DNA of 64,000 nucleotides from positions 1-64,000 of the forward strand of contig NZ_JAVHUY010000013.1 in assembly GCF_031085175.1 (NCBI RefSeq), given 5' to 3'. Under the pieces are notes generated by a model that did no database searches, was not told the origin of the DNA, and saw only the letters and a program-made list of their open reading frames with translations. The position numbers and the translations under genes were made by a program. Source of the stretch: Phytohabitans maris (GTDB lineage: Bacteria; Actinomycetota; Actinomycetes; Mycobacteriales; Micromonosporaceae). Numbering within the stretch: the first letter of the stretch is position 1; each line of letters opens with the position of its first letter. Positions 16,559 to 25,366 of this stretch are shown one piece after another.

Positions 16559-18679
16559 TCACGGGGCTGAGCGCACCGCGGGCTCGGGCGCCGGCGCCGC
16601 GGTGGCCGGGAGCGCGTCGGGCACCTTCGCCAGCTTGCTCGGGTGCCACATGTGCCGGCCGAGGTCGAGGTTGAGCGCGGTCACCAGCACTGCCCGCACC
16701 ACGATCGTGTCGAGCAGGACGCCGAACGCCACCGCAAACCCGATCTCCGCGAACGCCGTCAACGGCAGCGTGGCCAGCACCGCGAACGTGCCGGCGAGCA
16801 CCACGCCCGCCGACGTGATCACGCCGCCGGTGGCCGCCAGGCCGATCAGCGCGGCCCTCCTCGTGCCGTGGCGCGCGGCCTCCTCGCGTACCCGGGTCAT
16901 CAGGAAGATGTTGTAGTCGATGCCGAGCGCGACCAGGAACACGAAGACGAACAGCGGCAGCGAGCTGTCGGCGCCGCCGAACCCGAACACGTGCCGGAAG
17001 ACCAGCGCGCTCACGCCCAGCGCCGCGCCGAACGAGAGCACCACGGTCGCGACCAGCACCAGCGGCGCGACGATCGCCCGCAGCAGCAGGCCCAGGATCA
17101 CCAGCACCACGAGCAGCACGATCGGGATGATCAGGTTGCGGTCGTGCCGGGCCGCGCGCTGGAGGTCGAGGTTGATCGCGGTCTGGCCGCCGACCTGGGC
17201 GTTCGCGCCGGGCAGCGCGTGCACGCGGTCGCGTACCCGATCGACCGTGTCGTACGCCGCCGGGCTGTCCGGGGGCGCGGTGAGCGTGCCCTCCAGGTAG
17301 GCCACCCCGCCGCGGACCACGGGCTCGCGGACGGACGACGGCTCGATGCCCGGGGTACCGGCGAAGGCGGTGCGCACCTCGCCGGCCCGCGCCGCGTCGC
17401 TGACCACCGCGACCGGGCTGCCCACGCCGGCCGGGAAGTGCCGGGCCAGCACCTCCTCGCCCACGATCGAGTCCGGGTTGCCGCGGAACGACTCCTTGTT
17501 GGTCAGGCCGGTCGCGTTCAGCTGGACCAGGCCGATCGCCATGACGGCGAGCACCACGCTGGTGCCGACCCACGTGGTGCGGGGGCGGTGGGCGATCCGG
17601 GCGCCGACCTTGGCCCAGAGGCCGTTCGTGCTCGGCTCGGCCGTGCCCTCCTTCGGGCGTACCGGCCAGAAGATCCACCGGCCGACCGTGACCAGCAGCG
17701 CCGGGAGCAGCGTGAGCATGGCCGCGAGGCCGACCACGATGCCGATCGCGGCGACCGGGCCGAGGCCGCGGGTGGAGTTGGTCTCGGCGAAGAGCAGGCA
17801 GATCATGCCGATCGCCACGGTGGCCGCGCTCGCGATGATCGCCGGGCCGGCCCGGTGCAGGGCGACCGCCATCGCCTCGTGCCGGTCGTGGTGGCGGCGC
17901 AGCTCCTCCCGATATCGGGCGACCAGCAGCAGCGCGTAGTCGGTGCCCGCGCCGAACACCAGCACCGTCAGGATGCCCGCGCTCTGCGCGTTGACGGTGA
18001 GGCCGGCGTGCTTGGCGAGCAGGTAGATCACGGCCTGGGAGGCGGTCAGCGCCACGCCGGCGGAGATGACCGGGAGCAGCCAGAGCACCGGACTCCGGTA
18101 CGTGAACAGCAGGATCACGATGACCACCGAGGCCGCCGCGTACAGCAGCGTGCTGTCGATGCCCTCGAACGCCTCGGCCGAGTCGGCGGCGCTGCCGGCG
18201 GGGCCGGTGATGTGCACGTCGAGCCCGTTGGCGCCCTCCTCCGCGGTCGCCTTCATCGAGTCGACGATCGAGCCGGCCCGGTCCCAGCCCTCGGGGCCGA
18301 GGTTGAGCGGCACGTAGATCTGGGCCGCCTTCTGGTCCTGCGCGAACGCCGGGCCCTGCACCGGGCCGTCGAGGTCGCCGAGCTGCCCGAACCGCTGGGC
18401 GTCGCCGGCCACCTTCGTCTTGTCGGCGTCGGTCAGCCCGGACTGGCGCTCGTAGACGACCACGGCCGGGAGCATGTCCGGCGAGGAGAAGGCGGCCTGC
18501 TTGTCGAGCACCTGGGTCGACTCGGCACTGCCCGGCAGCCAGGACCGCGCCTGGTTGTCCTGCACGCTGGTCAGCTTGCCGGCGAGCGGCCCGGCCAGCG
18601 CGACCACGGCCAGCCAGAACACGATGATGAGATATTTCGTCCGCCGGCCGGTGAGCAGCCCGGCGAAGTTTCTGGTCAT
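16559..18679 (-). CDS. MMPL-family (RND) membrane transporter
   Basis: 706 residues from the ATG at 18679 preceded by GGGGGGACTC. The layout is that of MMPL exporters: helix 1 (KYLIIVFWLAVVALAGPLAG), a large periplasmic-type loop with SVQDNQARSWLPGSAESTQVLDKQ, five helices including VFGAGTDYALLLVARYREELRRHHDRHEAMAVAL, then a second loop and six helices including FVFVFLVALGIDYNIFLMTRVREEAARHG. The two G-x-x-x-D-Y motifs (GAGTDY, ALGIDY) are the proton-relay hallmark. Actinobacterial MMPLs export lipids, siderophores or drugs across the plasma membrane. No adjacent regulator shows the substrate; the neighbour upstream is a divergent hypothetical gene region. Confidence 0.92.
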   Translation of the reverse strand: MTRNFAGLLTGRRTKYLIIVFWLAVVALAGPLAGKLTSVQDNQARSWLPGSAESTQVLDKQAAFSSPDMLPAVVVYERQSGLTDADKTKVAGDAQRFGQLGDLDGPVQGPAFAQDQKAAQIYVPLNLGPEGWDRAGSIVDSMKATAEEGANGLDVHITGPAGSAADSAEAFEGIDSTLLYAAASVVIVILLFTYRSPVLWLLPVISAGVALTASQAVIYLLAKHAGLTVNAQSAGILTVLVFGAGTDYALLLVARYREELRRHHDRHEAMAVALHRAGPAIIASAATVAIGMICLLFAETNSTRGLGPVAAIGIVVGLAAMLTLLPALLVTVGRWIFWPVRPKEGTAEPSTNGLWAKVGARIAHRPRTTWVGTSVVLAVMAIGLVQLNATGLTNKESFRGNPDSIVGEEVLARHFPAGVGSPVAVVSDAARAGEVRTAFAGTPGIEPSSVREPVVRGGVAYLEGTLTAPPDSPAAYDTVDRVRDRVHALPGANAQVGGQTAINLDLQRAARHDRNLIIPIVLLVVLVILGLLLRAIVAPLVLVATVVLSFGAALGVSALVFRHVFGFGGADSSLPLFVFVFLVALGIDYNIFLMTRVREEAARHGTRRAALIGLAATGGVITSAGVVLAGTFAVLATLPLTAFAEIGFAVAFGVLLDTIVVRAVLVTALNLDLGRHMWHPSKLAKVPDALPATAAPAPEPAVRSAP

Positions 18680-18832
18680 GAGTCCCCCCGTGGACACGCG
18701 CCTACGATCCGGCTACATGTTGCGCCGGTTCGCGCCGGTCGCACATCGTCGATACGCACCGGCTTCCGCGCCTGATACCCCTAGGGGACGCCGGACGTAC
18801 ATGTCCGTTTCCGAAAACGCCCCGGACACCTT

Positions 18833-19255
18833 CTATTCGCTGCTCAGGACCCGTTCGAGGAGGGTGGCGAGGGGGACCGACTCGCCGTCCTTGCCGCCCC
18901 GGCCGACCACGAGCGGCGGGTCGTCACCCGGGAGGGTGATCCCGGTCAGCCGCGCGCGCAGGCTGGCCGGCACGGTGAGCAGGTGGAAGGTGCCGTCCTC
19001 GGCGACGGCCATCGACCGGTCGGCTTTCAGGTACCAGCCGCGCAGGCCGGTCCGGTACCGCCCTCGGCCGCTGTACGCGCGCGCCACCAACGGCTGCGTC
19101 GGCAGATCACGCGCCCGGGCCCGGCGCACGAAGTCGGCCACCAGCGCCCGGGCCTGCGAGATCTCCACCGCTCTCCGGCGCTCCTCCGCGGCGGCGTGTA
19201 CGGTGACCGCGTGGCGCCGACGCCTGTGCCAACCGGCTTGGTCGTCGGTGGTCAT
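18833..19255 (-). CDS. hypothetical protein
   Basis: 140 residues. The N-terminal 45 residues are charged and helical (HRRRRHAVTVHAAAEERRRAVEISQARALVADFVRRAR). A predicted beta-rich segment follows, GRGRYRTGLRGWYLKADRSMAVAEDGTFHLLTV, then LPGDDPPLVVGRGGKDGESVPLATLLERVL. The second half reads like a small single-domain cytosolic protein; I do not recognise a named family. Start ATG lies within a GGTCATGACC palindrome, 44 bp from the divergent M15-like gene, so the two share a very short control region. The codon pattern is strong third-position GC, supporting a real gene. Confidence 0.6.
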   Translation of the reverse strand: MTTDDQAGWHRRRRHAVTVHAAAEERRRAVEISQARALVADFVRRARARDLPTQPLVARAYSGRGRYRTGLRGWYLKADRSMAVAEDGTFHLLTVPASLRARLTGITLPGDDPPLVVGRGGKDGESVPLATLLERVLSSE

Positions 19256-19298
19256 GACCCGACCCTACGATTCCCCCGTCGAGGAAGGGAGCGGCACC

Positions 19299-20486
19299 GT
19301 GCAAGAGGGACGCTGCCATGGCGGCCCACTGGACGGTCAACTGCGGACCATCCGCAACCCCGGCGGTTTCCTCCTGGGTGACAAGCCCTCCGGGCGGGCG
19401 TGGTTCTACGACCGGCGCGACGACGCCTTCCACGTCCGCGACCCGCAGGCACAGCCGCTCGCCGACGACCTGGCGGTGAGCCTCGCCCTGGGTGAGGAGT
19501 ACGACGTGCTCGCCCTGCCCGAGCCGGCCGTCGTCGCGGCGGCCGCCGCCGAGGCCGATGTGGACACCGACGAGTACACGATCCTGGCCAGCAACCCCAA
19601 TCCGGCTCGCATCTCCGCCGCGATCTGGCGACTGTGGACGGACTTCGACCGCATCGAGCCGTCCGCCCTGCTCGGCGGCGTGTACGCGGCGAAGCCCGGG
19701 TACCACAACTATCGCAACGCGCTGTCGTCGTCCGACTACTCGGTGGGTGACGTCACCGCCGACCGCCGGGGTTCCGGAGTGATGGCGTCGGCGATCGACC
19801 TGAGCCTGTCGGACGCCGCGATGCGCCGGTACACGGGGCGGCTGGACAGCGCCGCACGGTCCCGCGACCCGCGCCTGTACAGCCCGCGCGGGCCGGTGCT
19901 GCGCGAGTTCATCGGCACGAAGGACAACCACGGCGTCTACTGCTACGTGCTCACCGGCGGGCGGCCGCTCGGGGTGGGCGCCGACGCGGGACCCGACCCG
20001 GGTCGCGACGAGAGCCACCTGTGGCACATCCACCTTTCGATCATCAGGCAGTTCTGTGAGGACTGGTCCGCACTCGACGGCGTCCTGTCCGTGCTGCGCG
20101 GGGAGTCCCTCGCGGCCTGGCAGGCCAGATCGGAGTACAACGAGATGACCCCCCAGCAGGCGCAGCAGCTCCGCGACGCGCACTACACCACGTCGGTGGC
20201 GATCCCCAACCCCACCGGCGAGGGTCGGGTGCCGCTGCACGTCTGGGCCAACTGGATGACCGGCGCGGTCAAGGCCCTCGCCACCGCGGTCGGCAGCGTC
20301 GACGAGGCCACCAAGGCGCAGCTCCAGCAGGATCTGACCAGCCTGCAGGCCAGCATCGACGCGGTGCCCGACCAGGTCGCGCAGCCCTTCGGTTCGACCG
20401 ACGACCCCGAGGACATCGCGCTGCGGCTGCGCGCCATGCTGGGCGACAAGGCCACCGCGGTCGGCCAGATCCTCGCCCGCGGCTGA
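19299..20486 (+). CDS. peptidase M15-like protein with phage-type C-terminus
   Basis: 395 residues from a GTG at 19299 with GAAGGGAG upstream. Residues 1-75 form a small unit starting CHGGPLDGQLRTI. Residues about 115-250 resemble actinophage D-Ala-D-Ala carboxypeptidase-like endolysin domains: YHNYRNALSSSDYSV, ASAIDLSLSD (D167) and HLWHIHLSI (H240, H243, H245), where Asp and the HxxHxH cluster could bind zinc. Residues about 285-395 are a helical tail (TKAQLQQDLTSLQASIDAVPDQV, DDPEDIALRLRAMLGDKATAVGQIL) like those ending actinophage lysins. No other phage genes flank it, so it looks domesticated. The peptidase call is a structural guess from motifs, not a firm family match. Confidence 0.5.
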   Translation: MQEGRCHGGPLDGQLRTIRNPGGFLLGDKPSGRAWFYDRRDDAFHVRDPQAQPLADDLAVSLALGEEYDVLALPEPAVVAAAAAEADVDTDEYTILASNPNPARISAAIWRLWTDFDRIEPSALLGGVYAAKPGYHNYRNALSSSDYSVGDVTADRRGSGVMASAIDLSLSDAAMRRYTGRLDSAARSRDPRLYSPRGPVLREFIGTKDNHGVYCYVLTGGRPLGVGADAGPDPGRDESHLWHIHLSIIRQFCEDWSALDGVLSVLRGESLAAWQARSEYNEMTPQQAQQLRDAHYTTSVAIPNPTGEGRVPLHVWANWMTGAVKALATAVGSVDEATKAQLQQDLTSLQASIDAVPDQVAQPFGSTDDPEDIALRLRAMLGDKATAVGQILARG

Positions 20487-20704
20487 CGCTCGCTCCCCGC
20501 GCCCGACCTGTGCTCCGCCGTTCGGTCGTGCGGCAAACGCGTTCACCGCGATTACAGTTGACAGCCTGGTGGCGGAGGCCGTGGGGCTCCGCCACCTGTG
20601 GTGCGGACCCCTGGCATAGGCTGCGGCCATGACCGGGAGTGCGGGCCCCGGCGGAAACGCGGAGCGGCGCGAAGCGCAGGGCAGCGTTTTCGTTGGGTGC
20701 GGTT

Positions 20705-20842
20705 GCGAGGCTTCGGACCTCGACCACGGCGGTGGACGCGCGCCGAGCGACGGAGCGGGGTAGGCATGAGCGGGAGTCGCGAGGCTTCGGACCTCGACCA
20801 CGGCGGTGGACGCGCGCCGAGCGACGGAGCGGGGTAGGCATG
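20705..20842. repeat. 64-bp direct repeat, two copies at 74-bp spacing
   Basis: The 64 bp at 20705-20768 recur exactly at 20779-20842, separated by 10 bp. Both copies end in an ATG, and the second ATG (20840) is the start codon of the methyltransferase, so the repeat carries its upstream region. The remaining intergenic DNA (20487-20704) shows no gene; it contains one further partial relative of the repeat's end near 20631 (ATGACCGGGAG against ATGAGCGGGAG). Confidence 0.85.
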
Positions 20843-21580
20843 GAGTTGACTCGCGCACAGCGCGGCGGACCACGCACCGCCGTCGTCTGGGCGGCGCTGC
20901 GCCGCGAGATCGAGCGGCAGGGCGGTCGCCCGCTCACCGTGCTCGACGTCGGCGGCGGCACCGGCGGCTTCGCCGTGCCGCTCGCGGAGGACGGCCACCG
21001 GGTCACGGTGGTCGACGCCAGCCCGGACGCGCTCGCCGCGCTGACCCGCCGGGCCGCGGAGGCCGGGGTCGCCGATCGGGTCCGCGCGGTGCAGGGCGAC
21101 GGTGACGCGCTCGCCGGCCTCGTCGAGCCGGGCGCCGCCGACCTGGTGCTGTGCCACGCCGTGCTGGAGGTCGTCGACGACCCGGCGGGCGTGGTGGGTG
21201 CGGTCACCGCGGCGCTGCGGCCGGGCGGGGCGGCCAGCGTGCTCGTCGCCGGCAAGGCCGCCGCGGTGCTCAGCCGGGCGGTCAACGGCCATCTCGCCGG
21301 CGCCGCCGCGCTCCTCGCCGACCGGCACGGATGCGCCGGGCCCAAGGACACGCTGCGGCGGCGCTACGACGCGGAGACCGCCGCCGCGCTGCTGCGCGCC
21401 GCCGGGCTTGAGGTTTCCGAGATCCACGGGGTACGGGTCCTCGCCGACCTCCTGCCCGCGGCGGTTGCCGACGCCGACCCGCAGGCGGTGGTCGAGCTGG
21501 AGATGGCGGCTGCCGCCTACCCGCCGTACCGGGACATCGCCGCCCAGCTCCACCTCTTCGCCCGCCGCCCGTCGTCATGA
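20840..21580 (+). CDS. class I SAM-dependent methyltransferase
   Basis: 246 residues. The Rossmann-fold methyltransferase motifs are clear: motif I VLDVGGGTGGFAVPLAEDGHRVTVVDASPDALAAL, motif II-like VQGDGDAL, motif IV ADLVLCHAVLEVVDDP and post-motif LRPGGAASVLVAG. This order matches the CmoA/UbiE-like class I superfamily acting on small molecules. The substrate is unknown. The stop overlaps the next gene's ATG (ATGA), coupling it to a predicted nucleotide pyrophosphatase/phosphodiesterase. The start lies at the end of a duplicated 64-bp segment, and a similar ATG in the first copy could be an alternative start only out of context. Confidence 0.85.
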   Translation: MELTRAQRGGPRTAVVWAALRREIERQGGRPLTVLDVGGGTGGFAVPLAEDGHRVTVVDASPDALAALTRRAAEAGVADRVRAVQGDGDALAGLVEPGAADLVLCHAVLEVVDDPAGVVGAVTAALRPGGAASVLVAGKAAAVLSRAVNGHLAGAAALLADRHGCAGPKDTLRRRYDAETAAALLRAAGLEVSEIHGVRVLADLLPAAVADADPQAVVELEMAAAAYPPYRDIAAQLHLFARRPSS

Positions 21581-22725
21581 CCCAGCCGCTGGAGTTCGTA
21601 CGGCCGGCCTACGGGCGGGCCAGCCTCGCCGAGCTGCTGCCCAGCGTGCTCGCCGTCCTCGGGGTCCCGGAGGCGCCGGATCCGCTCGGCCTCACCGCCC
21701 GGCTCGACGGCGTGCGGCGGATCGCCCTGCTCGTCGTCGACGGCCTCGGGTCGTACCAGATCCCGCTGGCGACCCCCCACGCGCCGACGCTGGCCGACGT
21801 GGCGCCCGCCGCCACGGAGCTGACCTCGGTCTTTCCCTCGACGACGCCGGCGGGTCTCGCGTCGATCGGCGCGGGAGCCGTGCCCGGCGCGCACGGGTTG
21901 CTGGCCTTCACCGTCAACGTGCCCGGCACCGACAGGGTGCTCAACCACACCCAGTGGTGGAACGACCCCGACCCGTCCGCGTGGCAGCCGGTGCCGAGCC
22001 GGCTCGCGGTGGCCCGGGCGGCCGGCGTCGCGGTGACCATGGTGAGCCGCCCCGAGTACGCGGGCAGCGGCCTCACCCTCGCCGCCTGGCGGGGCGGTGA
22101 CTACCGCGCGGCGCCCGACCCGGACACGCTGGTCACCGGCATGCTCGACGGGCTCGCGGTGGGCGGGCGGTCGCTGGTCGTGGGCTACCACCCGACGGTC
22201 GACTCGGCGGGACACCGGTTCGGCGTCGACTCGCCGGAGTGGCGGGCCGCGGTCGCCGAGCTCGACGGGGTGCTCGCCCGCCTGGTCGAAGGGCTGCCGG
22301 CCGACGCGGCGCTGCTGGTCACGGCCGACCACGGCCAGCTCGACGTGCCCGACGAGGGGCGGTACGACCTCGACGCCGACCCGCGCCTCAGCGCCGGCCT
22401 CCGCCTGGTCGCCGGCGAGCCGCGGGTGCGGTACCTCCACACGCTCCCCGGCGCCCGCGACGACGTGGTGGCCGCGTGGCGCGAGGTGCTCGGCGAGGAC
22501 GCCTGGGTGGCACCCCGCGAGGAGGTGGTCGAGGCGGGCCTGTTCGGGCCGGTGCCCAGCGCGCACCTCGGCCGCATCGGTGACGTCGTGGTGGCCAGCC
22601 ACGGGCTCTGCGCGGTGCTCGCGACCGCCCACGAGCCGGAGACGGTGGCAAAGCTGGTCGCCTACCACGGCTCGTACACGGCGGCCGAGATGATGGTCCC
22701 GCTGATTGTCGTACGGGCGGTCTAG
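21577..22725 (+). CDS. alkaline phosphatase-superfamily nucleotide pyrophosphatase/phosphodiesterase
   Basis: 382 residues. The metal-site motifs of the alkaline phosphatase/NPP fold are present: IALLVVDGLGSYQI (first Asp), SVFPSTTPAGLASIGAG with the nucleophilic Thr in the STTP segment, VGYHPTVDSAGHRFGVDS (Asp and His) and LLVTADHGQLDVP (Asp-His). The final His motif of NPPs may be ASHGLC. Such enzymes hydrolyse phosphodiester or pyrophosphate bonds. No signal peptide is visible, suggesting a cytosolic enzyme. It overlaps the methyltransferase by 4 bp and is followed 9 bp later by dinB, so the three may form an operon. Confidence 0.85.
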   Translation: MTQPLEFVRPAYGRASLAELLPSVLAVLGVPEAPDPLGLTARLDGVRRIALLVVDGLGSYQIPLATPHAPTLADVAPAATELTSVFPSTTPAGLASIGAGAVPGAHGLLAFTVNVPGTDRVLNHTQWWNDPDPSAWQPVPSRLAVARAAGVAVTMVSRPEYAGSGLTLAAWRGGDYRAAPDPDTLVTGMLDGLAVGGRSLVVGYHPTVDSAGHRFGVDSPEWRAAVAELDGVLARLVEGLPADAALLVTADHGQLDVPDEGRYDLDADPRLSAGLRLVAGEPRVRYLHTLPGARDDVVAAWREVLGEDAWVAPREEVVEAGLFGPVPSAHLGRIGDVVVASHGLCAVLATAHEPETVAKLVAYHGSYTAAEMMVPLIVVRAV

Positions 22726-22734
22726 CCTGCGCGT

Positions 22735-24153
22735 ATGGGTCGTAGCCAGGCGGTGCCGCGCGGCGATTCGCGGTTCGGGCCGGAGGGTGACGACACCGGC
22801 AGCCCCATCCTCCACGTCGACATGGACGCGTTCTACGCGTCGGTCGAGGTGCACCGCGACCCCACGCTGAAGGGCAGGCCCGTCGTGGTCGGCGGGATCG
22901 GCCCGCGCGGCGTGGTCAGCTCCGCCAGCTACGAGGCCCGGGAGTACGGGGTACGCAGCGCGATGCCCACGTCCCGCGCCCGGGCCCTGTGCCCCCGAGC
23001 GGTGTTCATCCCGCCCGACTTCACCGCCTACACGGCCGCCTCCCGCGCGGTGATGGGCATCTTCCGCGACGTCACCCCGCTGGTCGAGCCGCTGTCGCTG
23101 GACGAGGCGTTCCTCGACGTGGCCGGCGCGCGGCGGCTGCTCGGCCCGCCCGCCGGCATCGCCCGCCTCATCCGCTCGCGGGTCCGGGGTGAGCTGGGGC
23201 TGACCTGCTCGGTGGGGGTGGCGCCGACCAAGTTCGTGGCCAAGCTCGGCTCGACCCGGGCCAAGCCCGACGGGCTGATCGTGGTGCCGGCCGACCAGGT
23301 GCTGGAGTTCCTCCACCCGCTGCCGGTGGCCGCGCTGTGGGGCGTGGGGGAGCGGGCCGCCGAGACGCTGGGCCGCCTTGGCCTGCGCACCGTCGGCGAT
23401 GTCGCCCGCGCACCGGTCGGCATGCTGCGCAGCGCGCTCGGCGAGGCGGCCTCCGCCCACCTGCACGAGCTGTCCTGGGGGCGCGACCCGCGCCGGGTGA
23501 CGCCGGATCAGGTCGACAAGTCGATCGGGGCGGAAGTGACGTTCGACACAGATGTGGCCGATCCCGCCGTGATCCGCCGCGCGCTGCTCTCCCTGGCCGA
23601 AAAGACCGGCGCCCGGCTGCGCCGCTCCGGCCAGGTGGGGCGCACGGTCTCGATCAAGGTGCGGATGGCCGACTTCCGCACGATCAGCCGTTCCCGCACG
23701 CTGCCCGGCCCGACCGACGTGGCCCGCGAGGTCTTCGACACGGCCTGGGCGCTGTGGGAGGCGCTTCAGTCGGAGGCCGGCAGCCGCCGGCCGTCCGGTG
23801 CTGGTGCTCGTCCGGCGTCGGGTGGTGGCGCTCGTCCGGCGTCGGGTGCCGGCGAGGCCCGCCGGGGTTCCGGCGCGGGCGGAGCGGGTCCGGCGTCGGG
23901 CGCCGCTGCGCGTGGCGTCGACCCGATCCGCCTGATCGGGGTGCGGGTCGAAGGGCTGGCCGGGGCCGGTGCCACCCCGAGGCAGCCCGCACTGGGCGAG
24001 CCCGAGCACGGCTGGCGCGACGCCGAGGCCGCCGCCGACGCGGCCGCGGCCAAGTTCGGCCGAGCGGTGATCCGCCCGGCGAGCCTCCTCCGCCCGGCTT
24101 GTCCGCTTTCCGACTCTCCCCGCGCCGATCCTGGTAATTCAGACGGCCGGTGA
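22735..24153 (+). CDS. dinB: DNA polymerase IV (Y-family)
   Basis: 472 residues. Full catalytic palm: HVDMDAFYASVEVHRDP (D29, D31), SYEAREYGVRSAMPTSRARALCP, PLSLDEAFLDVAGARRL (D-E pair), SVGVAPTKFVAKLGSTRAKPDGL; then helix-hairpin-helix LPVAALWGVGERAAETLGRLGLRTVGDVA and the little finger. Between the little-finger strands lies an Ala/Gly/Pro/Ser-rich insertion (about residues 350-385) with repeated ARPASG units, unusual for DinB. The C-terminus after PACPLSDSPR is short and I see no clear clamp-binding motif. No LexA box precedes it; it starts 9 bp after the phosphodiesterase gene. Confidence 0.93.
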   Translation: MGRSQAVPRGDSRFGPEGDDTGSPILHVDMDAFYASVEVHRDPTLKGRPVVVGGIGPRGVVSSASYEAREYGVRSAMPTSRARALCPRAVFIPPDFTAYTAASRAVMGIFRDVTPLVEPLSLDEAFLDVAGARRLLGPPAGIARLIRSRVRGELGLTCSVGVAPTKFVAKLGSTRAKPDGLIVVPADQVLEFLHPLPVAALWGVGERAAETLGRLGLRTVGDVARAPVGMLRSALGEAASAHLHELSWGRDPRRVTPDQVDKSIGAEVTFDTDVADPAVIRRALLSLAEKTGARLRRSGQVGRTVSIKVRMADFRTISRSRTLPGPTDVAREVFDTAWALWEALQSEAGSRRPSGAGARPASGGGARPASGAGEARRGSGAGGAGPASGAAARGVDPIRLIGVRVEGLAGAGATPRQPALGEPEHGWRDAEAAADAAAAKFGRAVIRPASLLRPACPLSDSPRADPGNSDGR

Positions 24154-24347
24154 CCGGCTTTCTGCGTGTCGGTGACCTGCGCTCTGCGCCCCGGTGACCT
24201 GCGGTGGACCGAAAATCACTCAGGCCGTGGGTCGTCCCGCTTTCCGAGCCGCGAAGCCCCTCGTAGACTGGCGGGTAAGCAGTCGGTTGTGGCTGCCACG
24301 GTCTGTCGGTCCGCCCGGGCCGGCCTACGTGACCGGGGAGGAGTGCC

Positions 24348-24731
24348 GTGCCGCTCTCTGAGCATGAGCAGCGGCTGTTCGAGCAGATCGAGCAGTCGCT
24401 GGCCGAGGATCCGAAGTTTGCCTCGGCCGTGCGCGCCAGTGACCCGCGCTTCCATGCGCGCCGTCGTCTGCTGCTCGCTGTCGGCGTGATCGCGGTCGGT
24501 CTCGCGTTGGTTGTCTACGGCACGGTTACAGAGCTGACCCTGCTCGGCGTGGCGGGGTTCGTGGTCATGCTCGGCGCCGCGGCGTTCGCGATGCGTTCGC
24601 ACCGCAAGGCACAGTCGCCCGACCTTCGCGTCGTGGGAGGCAGCACATCCCGCCGCACCCGCGGCCGCCGGATGTCGTTCGTCGACCGGCTGGAGGAGAG
24701 GTGGCGTCAGCGGCCGGAAGGCCATCGCTGA
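24348..24731 (+). CDS. DUF3040 membrane protein
   Basis: 127 residues. The N-terminus PLSEHEQRLFEQIEQSLAEDPKFASAVR is the DUF3040 signature, followed by two adjacent membrane helices (LLLAVGVIAVGLALVVYGTV and LTLLGVAGFVVMLGAAAFAM) and a basic cytoplasmic tail (SRRTRGRRMSFVDRLEERWRQRPEG). This family is restricted to actinobacteria and is usually near mraZ and the division cluster; here mraZ is not next door. GTG start preceded by GGGGAGGAGTGCC, a strong ribosome site. Function unknown. Confidence 0.88.
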   Translation: MPLSEHEQRLFEQIEQSLAEDPKFASAVRASDPRFHARRRLLLAVGVIAVGLALVVYGTVTELTLLGVAGFVVMLGAAAFAMRSHRKAQSPDLRVVGGSTSRRTRGRRMSFVDRLEERWRQRPEGHR

Positions 24732-25360
24732 CCTCCTCCCGCGAGACGGTCCACCGCCGCTGAATCCTGCCCCGGTTTCCGATCTTCCTCCGCGCCCTCG
24801 CCGTGCCCTCCTTGGCACCGGCGAGGCATCTGCCTTTTCCACGGCCTGAGGTCCGCCTCCTGACGCGCTTCCCGGCAGGCCGGCCCACGCCGCCCTCCCG
24901 CAGGCGGCAGCGGCCGCCGGCCGGCGCGAGCAGTGGCGGGGAATCGCCGGCTGAACCGATCCCGCGGGGCCATGGCGGCCCCAGCGCGAGCGTCGGCCGG
25001 GGCGCCGCGGCCGCAGCCGGCGTCACGGTGCCAGCTACGACATCAGATCGTGGTACGTCGGTGCCCCTCCAGAGGCAGCTACGTACCACGATCTACCCCC
25101 TCCGGGCCCGCCGCACTCGCGCGGCTGGCCCGAAGGGTCCGGGGACGCGGAGGGTGCGGCCGCGGGAACGCACCCCAAGAAAACGCTCCGCTGCGCTCCA
25201 CGTTCCCCGGGGCCCCGCGCAACGGTCCGGACGACCGCAGACGTCGCGGGTAGCCCGGAATCGCTAGTGCGCTGGCCACTAACCTTTGCCGGCTTCGCCG
25301 GCCCGGGTGACCAGCGGCCGAAGGCCGCCGGTCACCCGGTGAACGTTGGTGGCCAGCGCA
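24732..25360. other. gene-free region holding two large inverted repeats
   Basis: About 630 bp between convergent DUF3040 and tgpA-like genes. Neither strand gives an open frame with protein-like composition. The stretch 24732-25044 holds nothing that I recognise. Two strong hairpins occupy 25045-25094 and 25262-25366 and are listed separately. Confidence 0.6.
25045..25094. repeat. 14-bp perfect inverted repeat
   Basis: AGATCGTGGTACGT (25045-25058) pairs with ACGTACCACGATCT (25081-25094) around a 22-nt loop. It lies between converging genes and could terminate either, or be an operator; there is no U-tract. Confidence 0.6.
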
Positions 25361-25366
25361 CTAGCG
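25262..25366. terminator. 105-bp nested cruciform at the end of the tgpA-like gene
   Basis: The outer 18-bp arms 25262-25279 and 25349-25366 are perfectly complementary. Inside them the arms around GGGTGACC / GGTCACCC with GCGGCC / GGCCGC form a second stem about a GAA loop. The TAG stop of the tgpA-like gene (25361-25363) lies within the right arm. It is probably a strong bidirectional terminator; the size is unusual. Confidence 0.6.
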
